A DNA stretch of 64,000 nt from Ariolimax columbianus (GCA_036924085.1 JAVGWX010000019.1:9070361-9134360), one strand, 5' to 3'. Positions 32,840-45,755 are shown, counted from the stretch's first letter. Translations and numbers: made by a program. Notes: a model not told the origin generated them from the letters alone.

Positions 32840-34175
32840 GAGAAAAGGAGTTGTTCATGGGCGTTGTTTGTGTGGTATGTTGTTGAGCTGTTCTGTGAGT
32901 TGGGGAGCGTGCTATGTGGGTTGGAGGAGTTGTTTATGGGGACTGGAAGAGCTGTTTATGTGGGATATTTAAGTGCTGGATATGTGGGTTGGAGGAGTTG
33001 TTTATGTGCGCTGGGGAGCTGGATATGTAGGTTGGGTGAGCTGTTTATGTGGGTTGGGGAACGTGATATGTAGTTTGGATGAGCTGTTTATGTGGGGTGG
33101 AGGAGCTTGGTATGTAGGTTGGATGAGCTGTGTATGTGGGTTGGGGAACGTGATATGTAGGTTGGATGAGCTATTTATGTGGGGTGGAGGAGCTGTTTAT
33201 GTGAGTTGGGGAGCTGGATATGTAGGTTGGGTGAGCTGTTTTTGTGGGTTGGGGAACGTGATATGTAGTTTTGATGAGCTGTTTATGTGGGTTGGGGAGC
33301 TGGATATGTAGTTTGGATGAGCTGTGTATGTGGGTTGTGGAGCTGGATATGTAGATTGGATGAGCTGTTTATGTGGGTTGGGGAACGTGATATGTAGTTT
33401 GGATGAGCTGTTTATGTGAGTTGTGAAGCTGGATATGTGGGGTTGAGGGTCTGTTTATGTGGGTTGGGAAGCTGGGTATGTAGATTGGATACGCTGTTTA
33501 TGTGGGTTGGGGAGCGGTTTATGTGGGCTGAAGGTGCTGTTTATGTGGGTTGGAAGAGCTGTTTATGTGGGTTATCCAAGAGCTGGATATGTGGGTTGGA
33601 GGAGCTGTTTATGTGGGTTGGAAGAGTTGTTTATGTGGGTTGGGGAGCTGGATATGTGGGTGGAGGAGCTGTTTGTGTGGGTTGGAAGAGCTGTTTATGT
33701 GGGTTGAGGAGCTGGATATGTGGGCTGAAGGTGCTGTTTATGTGGTTTGGAAGAGCTGTTTCTGTCTGTTATTCAAGAGCTGGATATGTGGGTTGGGGAG
33801 CTGGATATGTGGGCTGAATGTGCTGTTTATGTGGGTTGGAAGAGTTGTTTATGTGGGTTGGGGAGCTGTATATGTGGGGTGGAGGAGCTGTTTATGTGGG
33901 TTGGAAGAGTTGTTTATATGGGTTGGGGAGCTGGATATGTGGGGTGGAGGAGCTGTTTATATGGGTTGGAAGAGTTGTTTATTTCGGTTGGGGAGCTGGA
34001 TATGTGGGCTGAAGGTGCTGTTTATGTGGGTTGCAAGAGCTGTTTATGTGGGTTATCCAAGAGCTGGATATGTGGGTTTTAGGAGCTGTTTATGTCGGTT
34101 GGAAGAGCTGTTTATGTGTCTTATCCAAGAGCTGGATATGTGGGTTGAAGGAGCTGTTTGTGTGGGTTGGTGGGT
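32840..34175 (+). repeat. 22-bp minisatellite, about 60 units
   Basis: Tandem unit of the form GAGCTGTTTATGTGGGTTGG with GGATATG, GTGATATG and TTATCCAA variants. It lies in an intron of the TSP1 gene. The + frames (Trp-Val-Gly, Leu-Phe-Met) are artefacts. Confidence 0.93.
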
Positions 34176-34319
34176 TGAAGAAATTGAAACCTCTACACAA
34201 AATGGGGGAAGATGTGCAAATAAGTCAGGCAAGTAAATATGCAAAATTATATGCGCATTGATACATATAAATATTTCAGTATGTGTCCTTGTGTGAATGT
34301 ATGCAAAGGTCAAGGCAAA

Positions 34320-34690
34320 TGTAAAGATAAATGGTGAATGTACCGGTAAAGATGAAGATAAAGGTTTGTAAAGACAAAAAAGTAAAACTAACTGTAAAGC
34401 TCAAGGCAAATGTAAAGATCAAAGGTAAAACTAACGGTAAAGGTCAAGCCAAATGTAAAGATCAAAGGTAAAACTAGTAAAGGTCAAGCCAAATGTAAAG
34501 ATGAAAAATAAAATTAACTGTAAAGGTCAAGGCAAATGCAAAGATAAAAGGTAAAACTAACGGTAAAGGTCACGGCACATGTAAAGATGAAAGGCACAAC
34601 TAACGGGAAAGGTCACGGCAAATGTAAAGATGAAAAGTAAAGGCAGTGGTACAGATAAAGGTAAGTGTGAAGATAAAAGGTAAATATTTG
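34320..34690 (+). repeat. 43-bp minisatellite, about 8 copies
   Basis: Degenerate ~43-bp unit with GGTAAAACTAACGGTAAAGG and CAAATGTAAAGAT motifs. Confidence 0.85.
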
Positions 34691-35530
34691 TAGATGAGCA
34701 TGTAGGTATGTATGTGTGTGTATGTATTTGCGCAAATGCCAGTGATTATGTATGTGCATATGTATGGATGTGGCCATGAAGATAGTTATTTATTTGTGAG
34801 TACATATTTATTTATAAATACATTTGTATGTAAGTGATATTTATGTGCGTATATGATTGCGAATGTACGTGATTGCGTACGTACGTGCGTTCGTATGTAT
34901 ATGTATCCTAAGTGTACATGTTTGTATGTCTGTTGGCAAGATAAACTAAAAATATATATGCATTTAAATGTTATTATAAACTTGTTAAATTGTATGTTCA
35001 ACATGAAGGACACAGATAATCAGATGGATTGGTCATCTCGTGAAATTGTAGCCTGATTAACAACTATCATTGCGCATCTAAGCACATAAAGATTTAGTTA
35101 CAAGCCACGAGGATGAAAACGTGGCAGACGGATAGGTGACATATCAAAACATTCTACAGCAGCACGAGCTTATCGAGACTGAGGCAACCTTGACCCAGAA
35201 AGAAAGAAGGGATGAATGTTTAGGGTTCCGTGCAACATACCCATCAAGACTACACCTTCTCTAAAATGTGCCCTTGGGATTGAGCTGTGGCACAGTCGTT
35301 TGACCAATGAGGTAGGAATCAACACTGTAATCCTCATAAAAGTGAACTTACTGAGAAGCCTCGAAATGCACTACAGCTAGGAGGGCATTTCGAATTAGAT
35401 TTCCAAGTATGCTTCGAGATTTAAGAAGATCTACTGTAACCCGCTACCAAAGAAACGTTAACTCAACACAAGCAGCTCCCAACAAAAACAACAACATAAT
35501 ATAGGCAATGCTAGCTTTTATCAACGTTTA
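34691..35530. other. Spacer with GTAT-rich tract
   Basis: GT/TATG-rich low complexity at 34690-34930, then unique sequence, ending in an AAC-rich tail near 35490 that may close an unidentified retroelement. Confidence 0.35.
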
Positions 35531-35810
35531 AAAGTACAAAGTAAATTAGTAAGTTAGAACACGCGTGTGTATCACCAAGCACAGTACAAAGTAAATAAAT
35601 AAGTTAGAACACGCGTGTGTATCACCAAGCAAAGTACAAAGTAAATAAGTAAGTTAGAACACGCTTGTGTATCCCCAAGCAAAGTACAAAGTAAATAATT
35701 AAGCTAGAACACGCCTGTGTATCACAAAGCAAAGTACAAAGTAAATAAGTAAGTTAGAATACGCTTGGGTATCACCAAGCAAAGTACAAAGTAAATAAGT
35801 AAGAACATGC
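35531..35810. repeat. 50-bp minisatellite, about 5.5 copies
   Basis: 50-bp unit containing AAAGTACAAAGTAAATAAGT and ACACGCGTGTGTATCACC. It stops about 45 bp before a TSP1 exon donor. Confidence 0.93.
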
Positions 35811-35854
35811 TTCTATCACCAAATACGTGGAGCACATGGCGTGACTCTACTTAC

Positions 35855-36022
35855 CTCCACATTGATTTTGACAAATTTCATAATCAATGTCTTTTTCGAA
35901 CGGACACAACTTTCTCTTGCGGAGCCAGCCATCGGAAGTCTTGTCTCTTGTCCTCGATCTCAGCTTGCTATTGTTACAATCACAGCTACCCCACTGTCCC
36001 CAGCCTCCCCATTGACCTGGAT
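35855..36022 (-). CDS. TSP1 module 9 exon
   Basis: A 168-bp phase 1-1 exon (acceptor TTTGTAAATAG, donor GTAAGT). It encodes WGGWGQWGSC, the W-x2-W-x2-W-x2-C start of a thrombospondin type 1 repeat, then the basic strand RSRTR, and C-x-x-x-C pairs ending QNQCG. In family terms this is an extracellular adhesion or matrix module stacked by Trp-Arg layers and often C-mannosylated. It is the most C-terminal TSP1 found. A tRNA-like SINE remnant lies just upstream of its acceptor. Confidence 0.8.
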
Positions 36023-36044
36023 CTATTTACAAACAAAAAGAATC

Positions 36045-36135
36045 GAAACTGTGTCAATATTCAGCGTGTCAAGATTGAAGATTGAACCCATTCCCCTTAC
36101 CGCGACAGACAAGTGGGCTAGTTACTCTGTCACAC
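36045..36135 (-). repeat. Decayed tRNA-like SINE head
   Basis: The - strand contains AGTAACTAGCCCACTTG and GGGTTCAATCTTC, resembling A and B boxes. Weak. Confidence 0.3.
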
Positions 36136-36261
36136 AATGCTCTAATAATCTATACAAACCAGGAACAGAATACCTTTAACACACTCGATGATAGGATAAT
36201 ACAACATCTCAATGTATCTCTGTTTTCACATTCTTTGTATATACTTGACGCTGCTTGGGTT

Positions 36262-36358
36262 TCTTCTTATTCTTCTTCCTCTTCTTCTCCTTCTTCTTCT
36301 TCGTCTTCTTCTTCTTATTATTATTATTATTATTATTCGAATTCTTATTCTTCTATTA
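36262..36358. repeat. (CTT)n/(ATT)n microsatellite
   Basis: TTCTTCTTCC-type pyrimidine tract followed by (ATT)n. A candidate triplex-forming mirror sequence. Confidence 0.92.
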
Positions 36359-36369
36359 ACTGATGCTAT

Positions 36370-36720
36370 GTTTCTTGTCCGATGAGGTTCGCGAAGGAGG
36401 TTGTGCGTTTCAGGTCTTCGCCGGTCCCCCGCATCTTTTTGAACATGGTCGCTCCCTCGGGCTAGACTACCTATTTTGGCCCACATAAGTGGTGCAGTCC
36501 TGAATGATATTTTCTGGTGTTTGCTTGGGTGCTTCACAATCGCATGTGTCGGTGTCTCGTTGTGTCAGCAGTGTCCCATTCTGAATCTGAAGATCTTTGT
36601 CTGCCCATCTCTGCCAAGTTTGTCTATGATATCATTTTCTGGTTTGTATTATTTGCGCTGATCTCTGCATTCCGTCCTCATGAACTGTTATTATTTTTTT
36701 TATTTTTTTTTGTTTTTTTT
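36370..36720. other. Spacer, possibly a LINE remnant
   Basis: The - strand has phrases such as SGLSRASEHVQKDAGDR near 36410-36470 that resemble eroded mobile-element 5-prime sequence. No confident call. Confidence 0.2.
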
Positions 36721-36721
36721 T

Positions 36722-37078
36722 TTGCGTTCGCCTTATTTTTCTAATCCACAAGGCGGTGTGCGTTGCACTGTGTTTTTATTTTGCGCCTGTCGGCCCAGTG
36801 CATCCGACTTCAACATGCATTTTATGTAAGGGCCTGCTTCCTCCTGCATTTTCAAAGGGTTTGCTTCCCGGGGTAACGGCCGGTGCTGTGATGGGGATCG
36901 AACCCAGCACCTTCGGCTTGTGAGCCGTGCCACTTAACCACTAGGCCACGCCGTCCCCTCATGAACTGTGTGATGAGTATCCTTGCTTCTTTATAGCTCT
37001 GTGGATGGCGAATCGGTCCGTTATAACAGCACAACATCCCACAAGAATAATGATTTAAGCGATTTGAGGGCAACCTTA
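36722..37078 (-). mobile_element. SINE with 115-bp 5-prime module
   Basis: Reverse-orientation copy of the 31.7-kb SINE: head with GGCCTAGTGGTTAAGTGGC and GGTTCGATCCC, body, and a poly-A tail (T-run near 36690-36722 on the + strand). The 115-bp module (AAGGTTGCCCTCAAATCGC...) lies immediately 5-prime, nearly identical to that at 31551-31675. Confidence 0.75.
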
Positions 37079-37233
37079 GCGAAAATGTCACAGGTTTCAG
37101 AAAGCAGGGAAACGGTGGATGCCATCGCACTGTAACATCAAAGGAAACGAGGAGGTCGACAGTCAAGCCAGAGAGAGAGAGAGAGCGAAACAGATACAGA
37201 AAGAATACCTTGTCAACTATAAATAATTTGTTT

Positions 37234-37565
37234 GATAATGCCCACAATGAGTAGGCTACTCTCTTGTGCGCCCTGAAAAGGGTGTTAAGTGACGGGTTGC
37301 AGTTGCTTTTCTCACATCCCGAGCGTGCTGATGAAGGTGGACCAGAGTCCTCATGGCAGTTGTGCTAGGCTTGGCTTCATCTGCGTGTGACTCACTACAA
37401 TGAGGATCACGTCGATCAATCACCTTGTTAACCAGGCTGCCATGAAAACAATCTGTTTCTTAGGAAAGCCAAGGTGAGGGTCTTGGCCAGTATGTTTTGC
37501 CTGATCCTGATTAACATGTCTGATCAGTCTATTTTGTCTGACCAGACGTAAGTCTTCATCCCCAC
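37234..37565 (-). mobile_element. Dispersed 37-bp-minisatellite element, copy C (short array)
   Basis: Reverse orientation. It has the right module (ACTCATTGTGGGCATT end, TTCATCAGCACGCTCGG, GATCGACGTGAT), then only about one and a half 37-bp units, then the GACTTACGTCTGGTCAG left terminus. This copy shows that the element moves, or was born, with very few internal units. Confidence 0.7.
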
Positions 37566-37654
37566 TATAAAGAAGTAAAAGTCATACTAAAAGGACAATA
37601 GAATGTAAAGTGAGAGGAGGAACGTCCCAAATACCACTATCAGCTATCTAGCAA

Positions 37655-37800
37655 AGACCAAGTTATCATACAAGCTTCGTCTCCGAACTGGTTACAACAG
37701 AATGAGACACCTCGTGTACGTCATATTCAAGATAGGTACATCAGCCTATGTTACTGCGACCTGCAATCATTGCGGCAGTACATGCACTTCAAGACTGTCC
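37655..37800 (+). pseudogene. LINE 3-prime remnant
   Basis: The + strand reads KLRLRTGYNRMRHLVYVIFK-IGTSAYVTATCNHCG, comparable to the LRTGHNRLMYHLF-NKLKIGG...CTCG tail of the 63-kb LINE. Confidence 0.5.
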
Positions 37801-37949
37801 CTAGTTCACAGATCTGATAAGAAGAATGTGACTCCCATTTACTCCCCTCGAGTAAAAACTGTACGGCTATATTGAGATCCTGAAAAAGAGCAGCATTTAT
37901 TTAAGAATCCGGAGTCCCAATCTAAATTAGTAATGATCGCAGATGAAGA

Positions 37950-38020
37950 ACTCGAAGAAAAAGAAGAAGAAGAAGAAGAAAGAAAGAAAGAAAGAAGGAA
38001 AGAAAGAAAGAAAAGCGCCT
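37950..38020. repeat. (GAA)n/(AAAG)n tract
   Basis: Purine-only stretch of AGAAGAAGAAG then AAAGAAAGAAAGG. Confidence 0.93.
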
Positions 38021-38177
38021 GTGTCGTGACACGCATGCGCTCTTTCACTCTGCTGCTGTAATGCCCAAGTTACATATTTCAAAATCGTAACATTTGAATA
38101 AGATATTATGCCCAGAATTGTAGGAAGATCTGCAGAAGAAAGAATTGTCTTTGAGTTTAGATAAATTGAAATACTAC

Positions 38178-38369
38178 CGCAAAGTGGCTCATTTGTAGTT
38201 GTTGGATTCAAAGGCGGACAACTCATCGAGTCTGTGAAGGTGTCACCACAGCCAGCATTCGAGCAGCCAGGATCAGGGGAAGAGCATGACCTGGTCCTAA
38301 TTCGTGTGGGCCTGTAACTCGTGTAATCGCACGCAGACCAGGCTCCCCATGATAGCCAAGTTTGATCCC
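38178..38369 (-). CDS. TSP1 module 8 exon
   Basis: A 192-bp phase 1-1 exon (acceptor TTTGTTTCAG, donor GTAGTA). It encodes WLSWGAWSAC, RIRTRSC, then C-S-N-A-G-C and CPPLNPTTT and ends in LCG. The Trp and Arg layers of the TSP1 fold are present. Confidence 0.82.
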
Positions 38370-38464
38370 CTGAAACAAATGTATATTTCTTTGAACAAAA
38401 TGAACGTTTAGAATTTGTTTATTTCCGCTCTTGTCTTTTCCTAAGGCGATCTTCCGTGTAATAT

Positions 38465-38605
38465 GTTTTGCTTAGCGCAATATATCCGACTTCAGCAGGA
38501 ATTTTTTAATGAGTTGACGTTTCCTTAGGAGTACGGCATAACTGATTAAGGAAGCCGAACTCTGCAAGTTCAGGTTATGAACCGGGTCAATATCCCCCAA
38601 GTCAG
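38465..38605 (-). repeat. Decayed SINE
   Basis: The - strand has GGTTCATAACC (B-box-like) and a CTGCTGAAGTCGGATATATT body matching the SINE at 31.7 kb. Confidence 0.4.
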
Positions 38606-39470
38606 CCCTCAATATATATACAATCTTATAGGTGCCCTTATCTAGTGCTGGATTAACACATTGGGACATCAATCACGTGCTTGATGCATCTGCAAAACAA
38701 GGGCACACAAAAATTAGAAATGTGTTTTGAATTATTGTAATATTTGTATGTGAACTCCACTGGATTTTCAAAACGGAAATACCGCATAACGTTCATACCT
38801 TCTAAATTTTCAATGGCAAGAATGCAAGAGCTGAGTTTTACGCTAATTCTGTCAGCTATCGTGATCTTGCTGCGGAAAGATTAGCAACAGGCACCGCTTA
38901 GCGGGGTAAATTTGTTAACTTCCATTTTAATTTTCTCTAAAGTTACCGGAATTTCAAAACTAGATGTCTACAAGACTGATAAACGCTCGTCTGCGAGTTA
39001 TGGTCTGGTTATGAGTAGAAATGGGAGAGACCGTAGATGTTAAGAGGTGACCAGATGTCACGATACGTAGTTAGTGGGACATGGTGACCAACATTTCCCT
39101 TCAAAACTAATATATGCAATGTTTCAGATGTGCTTATTTTTTTTTGTTAATGAATGATGTTGTTAATTATAAGTATGAGCTTAGTTGGACAGAGATAATA
39201 CGTTTGTGGATTCTATGTGAAGAGGGAGCAAATCCACTAAGCAATTAAGGGGACTTAACCATTAATATATGAAGCAGATACAAGTGTAATGGTCAAATGA
39301 GTTCAATGGTTGAAGAGAAGGGGAAATCACAAAATGGTTCCACGCGATGTCGAATAACAGGGAACGGGAGTGAACGTTTATTGTGTAGAGATCTTTCTCG
39401 GTATAAACACTGGTCCACATACAAAAAGGGTTGACAATACTGCTGGACTGTAAAATTGGTATAGTGTAAC
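38606..39470. other. Intronic spacer
   Basis: AT-rich. The final ~190 bp before the LTR start at 39471 could be internal sequence of the same element, but nothing coding is visible. Confidence 0.35.
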
Positions 39471-40090
39471 TGTGACAGTTCCAGTTGGAGCATGGGCATT
39501 TAGAGCAGGGGCGATTGGGCTGGCGACTCTAATGAACAAAGGTAGCCTGAATGTGTTTGAGGAACGCAGTTCACGATAGGATCAATGACTGTTTCGACAC
39601 TATGTCGACAAAGGAAATGAGGTGCTAGGTAGAAGACTTTGTCTGGTACAGGGGTGGGTGTCGGAGCTGACCACTCTGGCGTGAGACTTGACAGGGATGG
39701 GGGATGTTGGCAGTCTGATACCTCCACGACAAGCTACCACAGTTAGAGTGACCTTGACTCTTGGATAGGCAACCAATAACATGGGGGGAGTGATGGCAAA
39801 ATCAGACAACCCACAGAAGACCATTAGACAGCCATGTTGTTGCTTGAAACTATCAAATACTCTGCAGAGATAAAATGGGGACTGGCAGAAAGACTGGGAG
39901 TGAGTCTGGAAGTGAGAGTTTGCAGGATGATTGTAACATCATACACCTCGAGTTTGGCCAGTCGCGCTTAATAGGGGCTTATGGTGGACACCCTGTGAAC
40001 AGTACGAGATCTGAGTGTGTGTAAACGTACAAATTGCCTGAATACAAGAATTGCTTGGGTGTGAGTGCACAGATCGACTGAGTAAGTCTT
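39471..40090 (+). mobile_element. Truncated LTR related to the solo-type LTR
   Basis: It starts TGTGACAGTTCCAGTTGGAG and follows the 4386 copy closely: GGGCTGGCGACTCT, GACCACTCTGGCG, CAGACAACC, ACTATCAAATACTCTGC and ACCTCGAGTTTGGCCAGTCG. Similarity ends near 40090. Its start octamer TGTGACAG complements the CTGTCACA end of the 4386 copy. Confidence 0.65.
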
Positions 40091-40607
40091 ATCAAGGACT
40101 CGGGGGTCTTAACATAACAATTTGTATATCCACATATCCACATGTTAACGTAAGCTGTCTGTGTTTATCAATTTCATTTATTTCAATCATTCTCAATCTC
40201 TCGCGGGACTTGAAGGGATCTCGCGTGTGGCACATCGAGATCTCCCCCGCGGAATACATTGACATCTCTTTAGAAATTAAGGAAGGTAAATAGGCAATCC
40301 ATTGTTCAACCTCTTTGAGGCTGACACAAGTTCAGGGTTACAAAGGTAGTAAAGAATGGTATGGGTGGTGACACATTTGTGCTTATCGTGTTCTACCCGT
40401 ATATACATGGTGCGCAATTCTACTACTCGGTCAAGGTGCTGCAGGGCGTAGGAAATGGCTGATGGAAGAGGCGAGGACCGACAGTTCATCGGACATATTA
40501 ATTGATACAGCATGACTAAATTTGTGTTCCAACACAAGATTTGACACGGAGCAAAAGTTCTACAAATCTTGTAAGATGGGGGACGGGGAAGATGAATCGA
40601 TGTGCAT
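40091..40607. other. Intronic spacer
   Basis: No repeat or exon recognised. Confidence 0.35.
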
Positions 40608-40875
40608 ATTAAATATTGGCGGGGGGGGGGGGGAGATTTGGTAGTTGATTGACGAGGTGAATCGGGGGTTGGAGGGTGGTCGGCAATAGACACGAATGTT
40701 AGAGGGGATTGGCGAGGTGAGGGGTGTGTTGAAAAGGGAGTGGGGAGAGATGGGCGGGGTGATGGGTGTGTTGAAGGGGGAGGAGGAAATGGGCGTGATG
40801 ATGGATGTGTGGAGGGGCGGGGGGGGGGGGGAGGGGGTGAAGAAAAAGATTTGGGAAGTTAATGCAATGCGGAGG
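40608..40875 (+). repeat. G-rich degenerate minisatellite
   Basis: GGGGTGATGGGTGTGTTGAA-like units of about 40 bp with G runs of 10-12. Many G4-capable runs on the + strand. Confidence 0.75.
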
Positions 40876-41176
40876 TGAGGGGTGCTGTAAGGTTTAGTAA
40901 CTATCGCACTCTTCGCCATCTGCTCCAGCTAAATAAACGTAAAATGTAAACGTAAAAATGATAAAGTTGTCTCAATAGATAATGTAGTCGCGGATAAAGT
41001 GCTAGAAACTTCGTTGTACTGACTTCATCTGTTTATGACACTGGGCAACCAATTCCCTCAAACTTTGACATAGTTATCACAAGAACGTTAACAAGTGTTA
41101 TGAGCTAACAGTTATCGTCAAAAAATAACATAAACAAAGAAGATGTCACATAACTAATCAACACGAGTAGACTCAC

Positions 41177-41338
41177 GGCAGCATGCATTTCTCTGTTCTG
41201 AAGCCCCAGCGCAAGGCGTGTCTTTGCAATAAGAAGGATTACTTGCTGGCAAACATACTCTGTTTCTCTTCCTTAGGGAGCCGACCGGTGTATAATCACA
41301 CAAGCTCCAATGAGACCAGGATGTCCACTCAGGGTCAT
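41177..41338 (-). CDS. TSP1 module 7 exon
   Basis: A 162-bp phase 1-1 exon (AG at 41339-41340, donor GTGAGT). It encodes WTSWSHWSLC, RKRNRVC, CKDTPC and ends NACC before the splice. All TSP1 hallmark positions are present. Confidence 0.82.
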
Positions 41339-41638
41339 CTAGAAGTTGTAGGAAAAGTGCTACTTGTTATCTTGCTGTGGTAGTTTCTTTTGAAAATCCG
41401 TTGCTGTGGTTTTTGTTTTATTGTTCGTGTGTGAGATCTAGAAGTTGATGAAACTATAGAGTAAACAATAACATGAGTTTTTCTACAGGTAAATACATCA
41501 AAGTGGCGGCGGTGCTGAGTGTGTTCTCTTATCTGTGTCACTGACTATTGTGTTTTTATCGACTTTCTCTAGGTCTGTATTGTTATAAATAAAGGGAGAG
41601 AGATAAAGAGATGGAGGCAGAGATAGACAGAAACAGAT

Positions 41639-42744
<1,106 letters not shown>

Positions 42745-43800
42745 TGATTTTTCAAAAAAGGCGCCGTGTTCTGGTATCCGTTTTTTTACAAGCGAAAGGG
42801 TGAAATCTAAAGAAATTGAGCGGCAAATAAAGGCCCGAAACGGTAATGCATGCCTTTCAGCAAGTGTATGAGTGGAGTAGGAAGTTCAAAAAACGGCGTG
42901 AGTTCTGGACAGACTGTTCACTGCCAGGTCAGGCCCATCGAGTAGTGACACAAGTGTCGACTGCAGTCGCTGACCGTCTGGTAAAGGAAAATCGTCGATT
43001 GTAAAAGTAAAGTAAATGGCCTCACATCTGGACATCAGTCAAGGTTCAGCTCACCTTATCATCGATAAGGTGATACATTTCCCCAACATGTCTGCAATGT
43101 AGGTGCAGCTGCAGCTGACTCCAGAAATGAAACAACGACTCGTTGATGCCAGTCCGGAACTTTGGCGGCGCTTTGAAGCAGAAGGTGACGGTTTCCTGGT
43201 AAGAATTGTTACTGGAGATAAAACCTGGGTTCACTATCACAAGCCTGAAATGAACATTGCGAGCAAGGAATGGCGCCATCTCTTTTCACCGAATCCGAAG
43301 AAGCCCCACACGCAGCAATCTGCAGGGACGGTTATGCTGACTCTTTCTTGGGACGAACCTGGCGTTATTTTAAAACACTCTGTCTAGATGGAACACTGTC
43401 ACCAGTGCCACGTATACAGATCTTCTCTGGAATCATCTTTGACCCGCAATCAAGTCCAAACGACGAGGACTTCTGAGTGAAGATGTCATTTTGCAACATG
43501 GCAATGCTTGACCCCATATTGTTCGTGCAATGGCTGCAACCATCGAAAACCTCCACTTTTAGTGTCAACCCCCATCAGCCGTACTCACCAGACCTAATCA
43601 CAAGTGATACCCACGTCTTTGGATGACTAAAAGGGGCATTGTTAGGAAAGACTTTCAGGTCCGTTGAAGGGGTTCAGCAGGTGGCGTATGAGTGATTACA
43701 CACGCGACGAAGAGAATTTTTTTCTACAAGAATTTATGCACTTTGTAGGCGCTGGGGCACATTTATCGAACACAATTGGGACAAAGTCGAAATATATGCG
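42745..43800 (+). pseudogene. Decayed mariner transposase
   Basis: The + strand, with stops and frameshifts, reads FQQVYEWSRKFKKRREFW, ADRLVKENRRL, then LTPEMKQRLVDASPELWRRF, VTGDKTWVHYHKPE, SKEWRH-FSPNPKKP, GTVMLTLSWDEPGVIL, QHGNA and PYSPDL. This is mariner order: helix-turn-helix, first catalytic Asp (TGD.TW), second Asp (H-D-N-A in the family, here H-G-N-A), third (SPDL.PSD). The second catalytic Asp is Gly and the frame is broken, so it is dead. Confidence 0.82.
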
Positions 43801-44035
43801 TTTGTGCGGGTGTGTGTGGGTGTGTGTGTGTGTGTGCGCCCGTGTGTGTGTGTGTGTACGTGTGCTTGTGCGTTTGTGTGTGTGTGTGCGTATGCGTGTG
43901 TGTATGTGTGTGCATGAGCTTGTGCTTGTGCGTGTGCTTGTGCGTGTGTGTGTATGCGTGTGCGTGTGTGTATGTTTGTGAGTGAGCGTGCGTGCGTGTG
44001 TGTGTGTGTGTGTGTGTATGTGTGTGTGTTTTACG
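43801..44035 (+). repeat. (GT)n-rich tract
   Basis: GTGTGTGCGTGTG-type sequence, following the mariner end. Cys-Val frames are artefacts. Confidence 0.93.
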
Positions 44036-44147
44036 ATAGTAAAAATGACTACAATAAAATGATTAATTTAATTATCAAAACATAGGAGTCCATCTGTTTT
44101 TGTTATTATTATTATTATAATTATTATTATTATTATTATTATTGATT

Positions 44148-45022
44148 TGTTGTTGAATGACCACAATGAGTAACTTCACTCTTTTTTAAACCGTCCTTCT
44201 TGCGGTTGTGCTGTGCCAGACTTCTGTGTGACTCTCAGAACTGCAGGAATTACTTAACCATGACAAACATTACCTGACCATGACAAACATTACCTGACCA
44301 TGACAAACATTGTCTGACCATGACAAACATTACCTGACCATGACAAACATTACCTGACCATAACAAACATTACCTGACCCTGACAAACATTACCTGACCA
44401 TGATAAACATTACCTGATCATGAAAAACATTGTCTAACCATGACAAACATTACCTGACCATGACAAACATTTCCTGACCATGACAAACATTACCTGACCA
44501 TAACAAACATTACCTGACCAGGACAAACATTACTTGACCATGACAAACATTACCTGATCATGACAAACATTACCTGACCATGACAAACATTACCTGACCA
44601 TGACAAACATTACCTGACCATGACAAACATTACCTGACGATAACAAACATTACCTGACCATGACAAACATTACCTGACCATGACAAACATTACCTGATCA
44701 TGACAAACATTACCTGATCATGACAAACATTGTCTGATCATTATATATTCCTGGTCTCCTCTTCTCAACCCTGGCTAACATTTTCTGATCAGTAGGTTTT
44801 GTCTGACCTTGACTAACATTTTCTGATCAGTAAATTTTTTCTGACCTTGACTAACATTTTCTGATCAGTAGGTTTTGTCTGACCTTGACTAAAATTTTCT
44901 GATCAGTAAATTTTGTCTGACCTTGACTAACATTTTCTGATCAGTATATTTTTACTGACTTTGACTAACATTTCCTGATCAGTATATTTTTACTGACCAG
45001 ACGTTAGTCTCGTCTACCCATT
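44148..45022 (-). mobile_element. Dispersed minisatellite element, copy D (two arrays)
   Basis: Reverse orientation. A shortened right module (ACTCATTGTGGTCATTC end) is followed by an array of ~24 copies of a 20-bp unit, TGACAAACATTACCTGACCA (44250-44735). A second array of ~38-bp units (TGACTAACATTTTCTGATCA plus GTAGGTTTTGTCTGACCT, 44775-45005) follows, then the GACTAACGTCTGGTCAG terminus. The 20-mer looks like one half of the 38-mer, so an internal half-unit expanded separately in this copy. Confidence 0.7.
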
Positions 45023-45221
45023 CAAGTGTGGTCGAGTGGTTGGAGCTATATGATACCGGAACGAAACCAGTTAGGTAGGGACTTTGTTTAATATTCTATC
45101 GGAAGTAAAAATAAAAACCTACCTTTTATACAATGTGGCAACTACAGGGGAAATCCAACTTTGTTCCCCACCCCTATAAATTCTTCCTGTTGACCTCAGC
45201 CATTTGAAAAAAACGTCGTAA

Positions 45222-45490
45222 GGATAGTTTGCTTTGTTTTGTTTTGTTTTGTTTTAGTTTGTTTTGCTTTGTTTTGTATAGTTTTGTTTTGTATAGTTTT
45301 GCTTTGCTTTATTTTGTTTTGTTTTGTTTTATTTTGCTTTGGTTTGTTTTGTGTTGTTTGTTTTGCTTTGTTTTGTTTTGTTTTGCTTTGTTTTGTTTTG
45401 CTTTGTTTTGTTTTGCTTTGGTTTGTTTTGTTTATTTTGCTTTGTTTTGCTTTGTTTTGTTTTACTTTGTTTTGTTTTACTTTTTTTTAA
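45222..45490. repeat. (TTTTG)n / TTTGC microsatellite
   Basis: Pentanucleotide TTTTG with CTTTG variants over about 270 bp. The Phe-Cys frames are artefacts. Confidence 0.96.
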
Positions 45491-45584
45491 GATCGTTGTA
45501 TTGAGGAACTCTATTTTGGAAGAATGACTTCATGAACATGACTGGGAAACATCATTAAAAATACATACAAGCAGATTTGCTAAC

Positions 45585-45755
45585 CACAATGACACTCTTC
45601 CTCCCTGACGTCATGGTTGCCATGGCACTGAAGATGTCGACATCCAGGGTCCCAGGATGATATAGAGACGCAGTCCCGTCTGCTTGTACGCCTGTATCTT
45701 GACTGAGAAAAGCTACATTCACTCCAAGATTCCCAGGTGCCCCAGGTTGGTGGAA
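45585..45755 (-). CDS. TSP1 module 6 exon
   Basis: A 171-bp phase 1-1 exon (AG at 45756-45757, donor GTTAGC). It encodes WGTWESWSEC, SFSQSRYRRTSRRDC, C-R-H-L-Q-C and ends ECHCG. The pyrimidine tract ahead of the acceptor (TTTTTTGTGTTCCTGTCC) supports the start. Confidence 0.83.
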
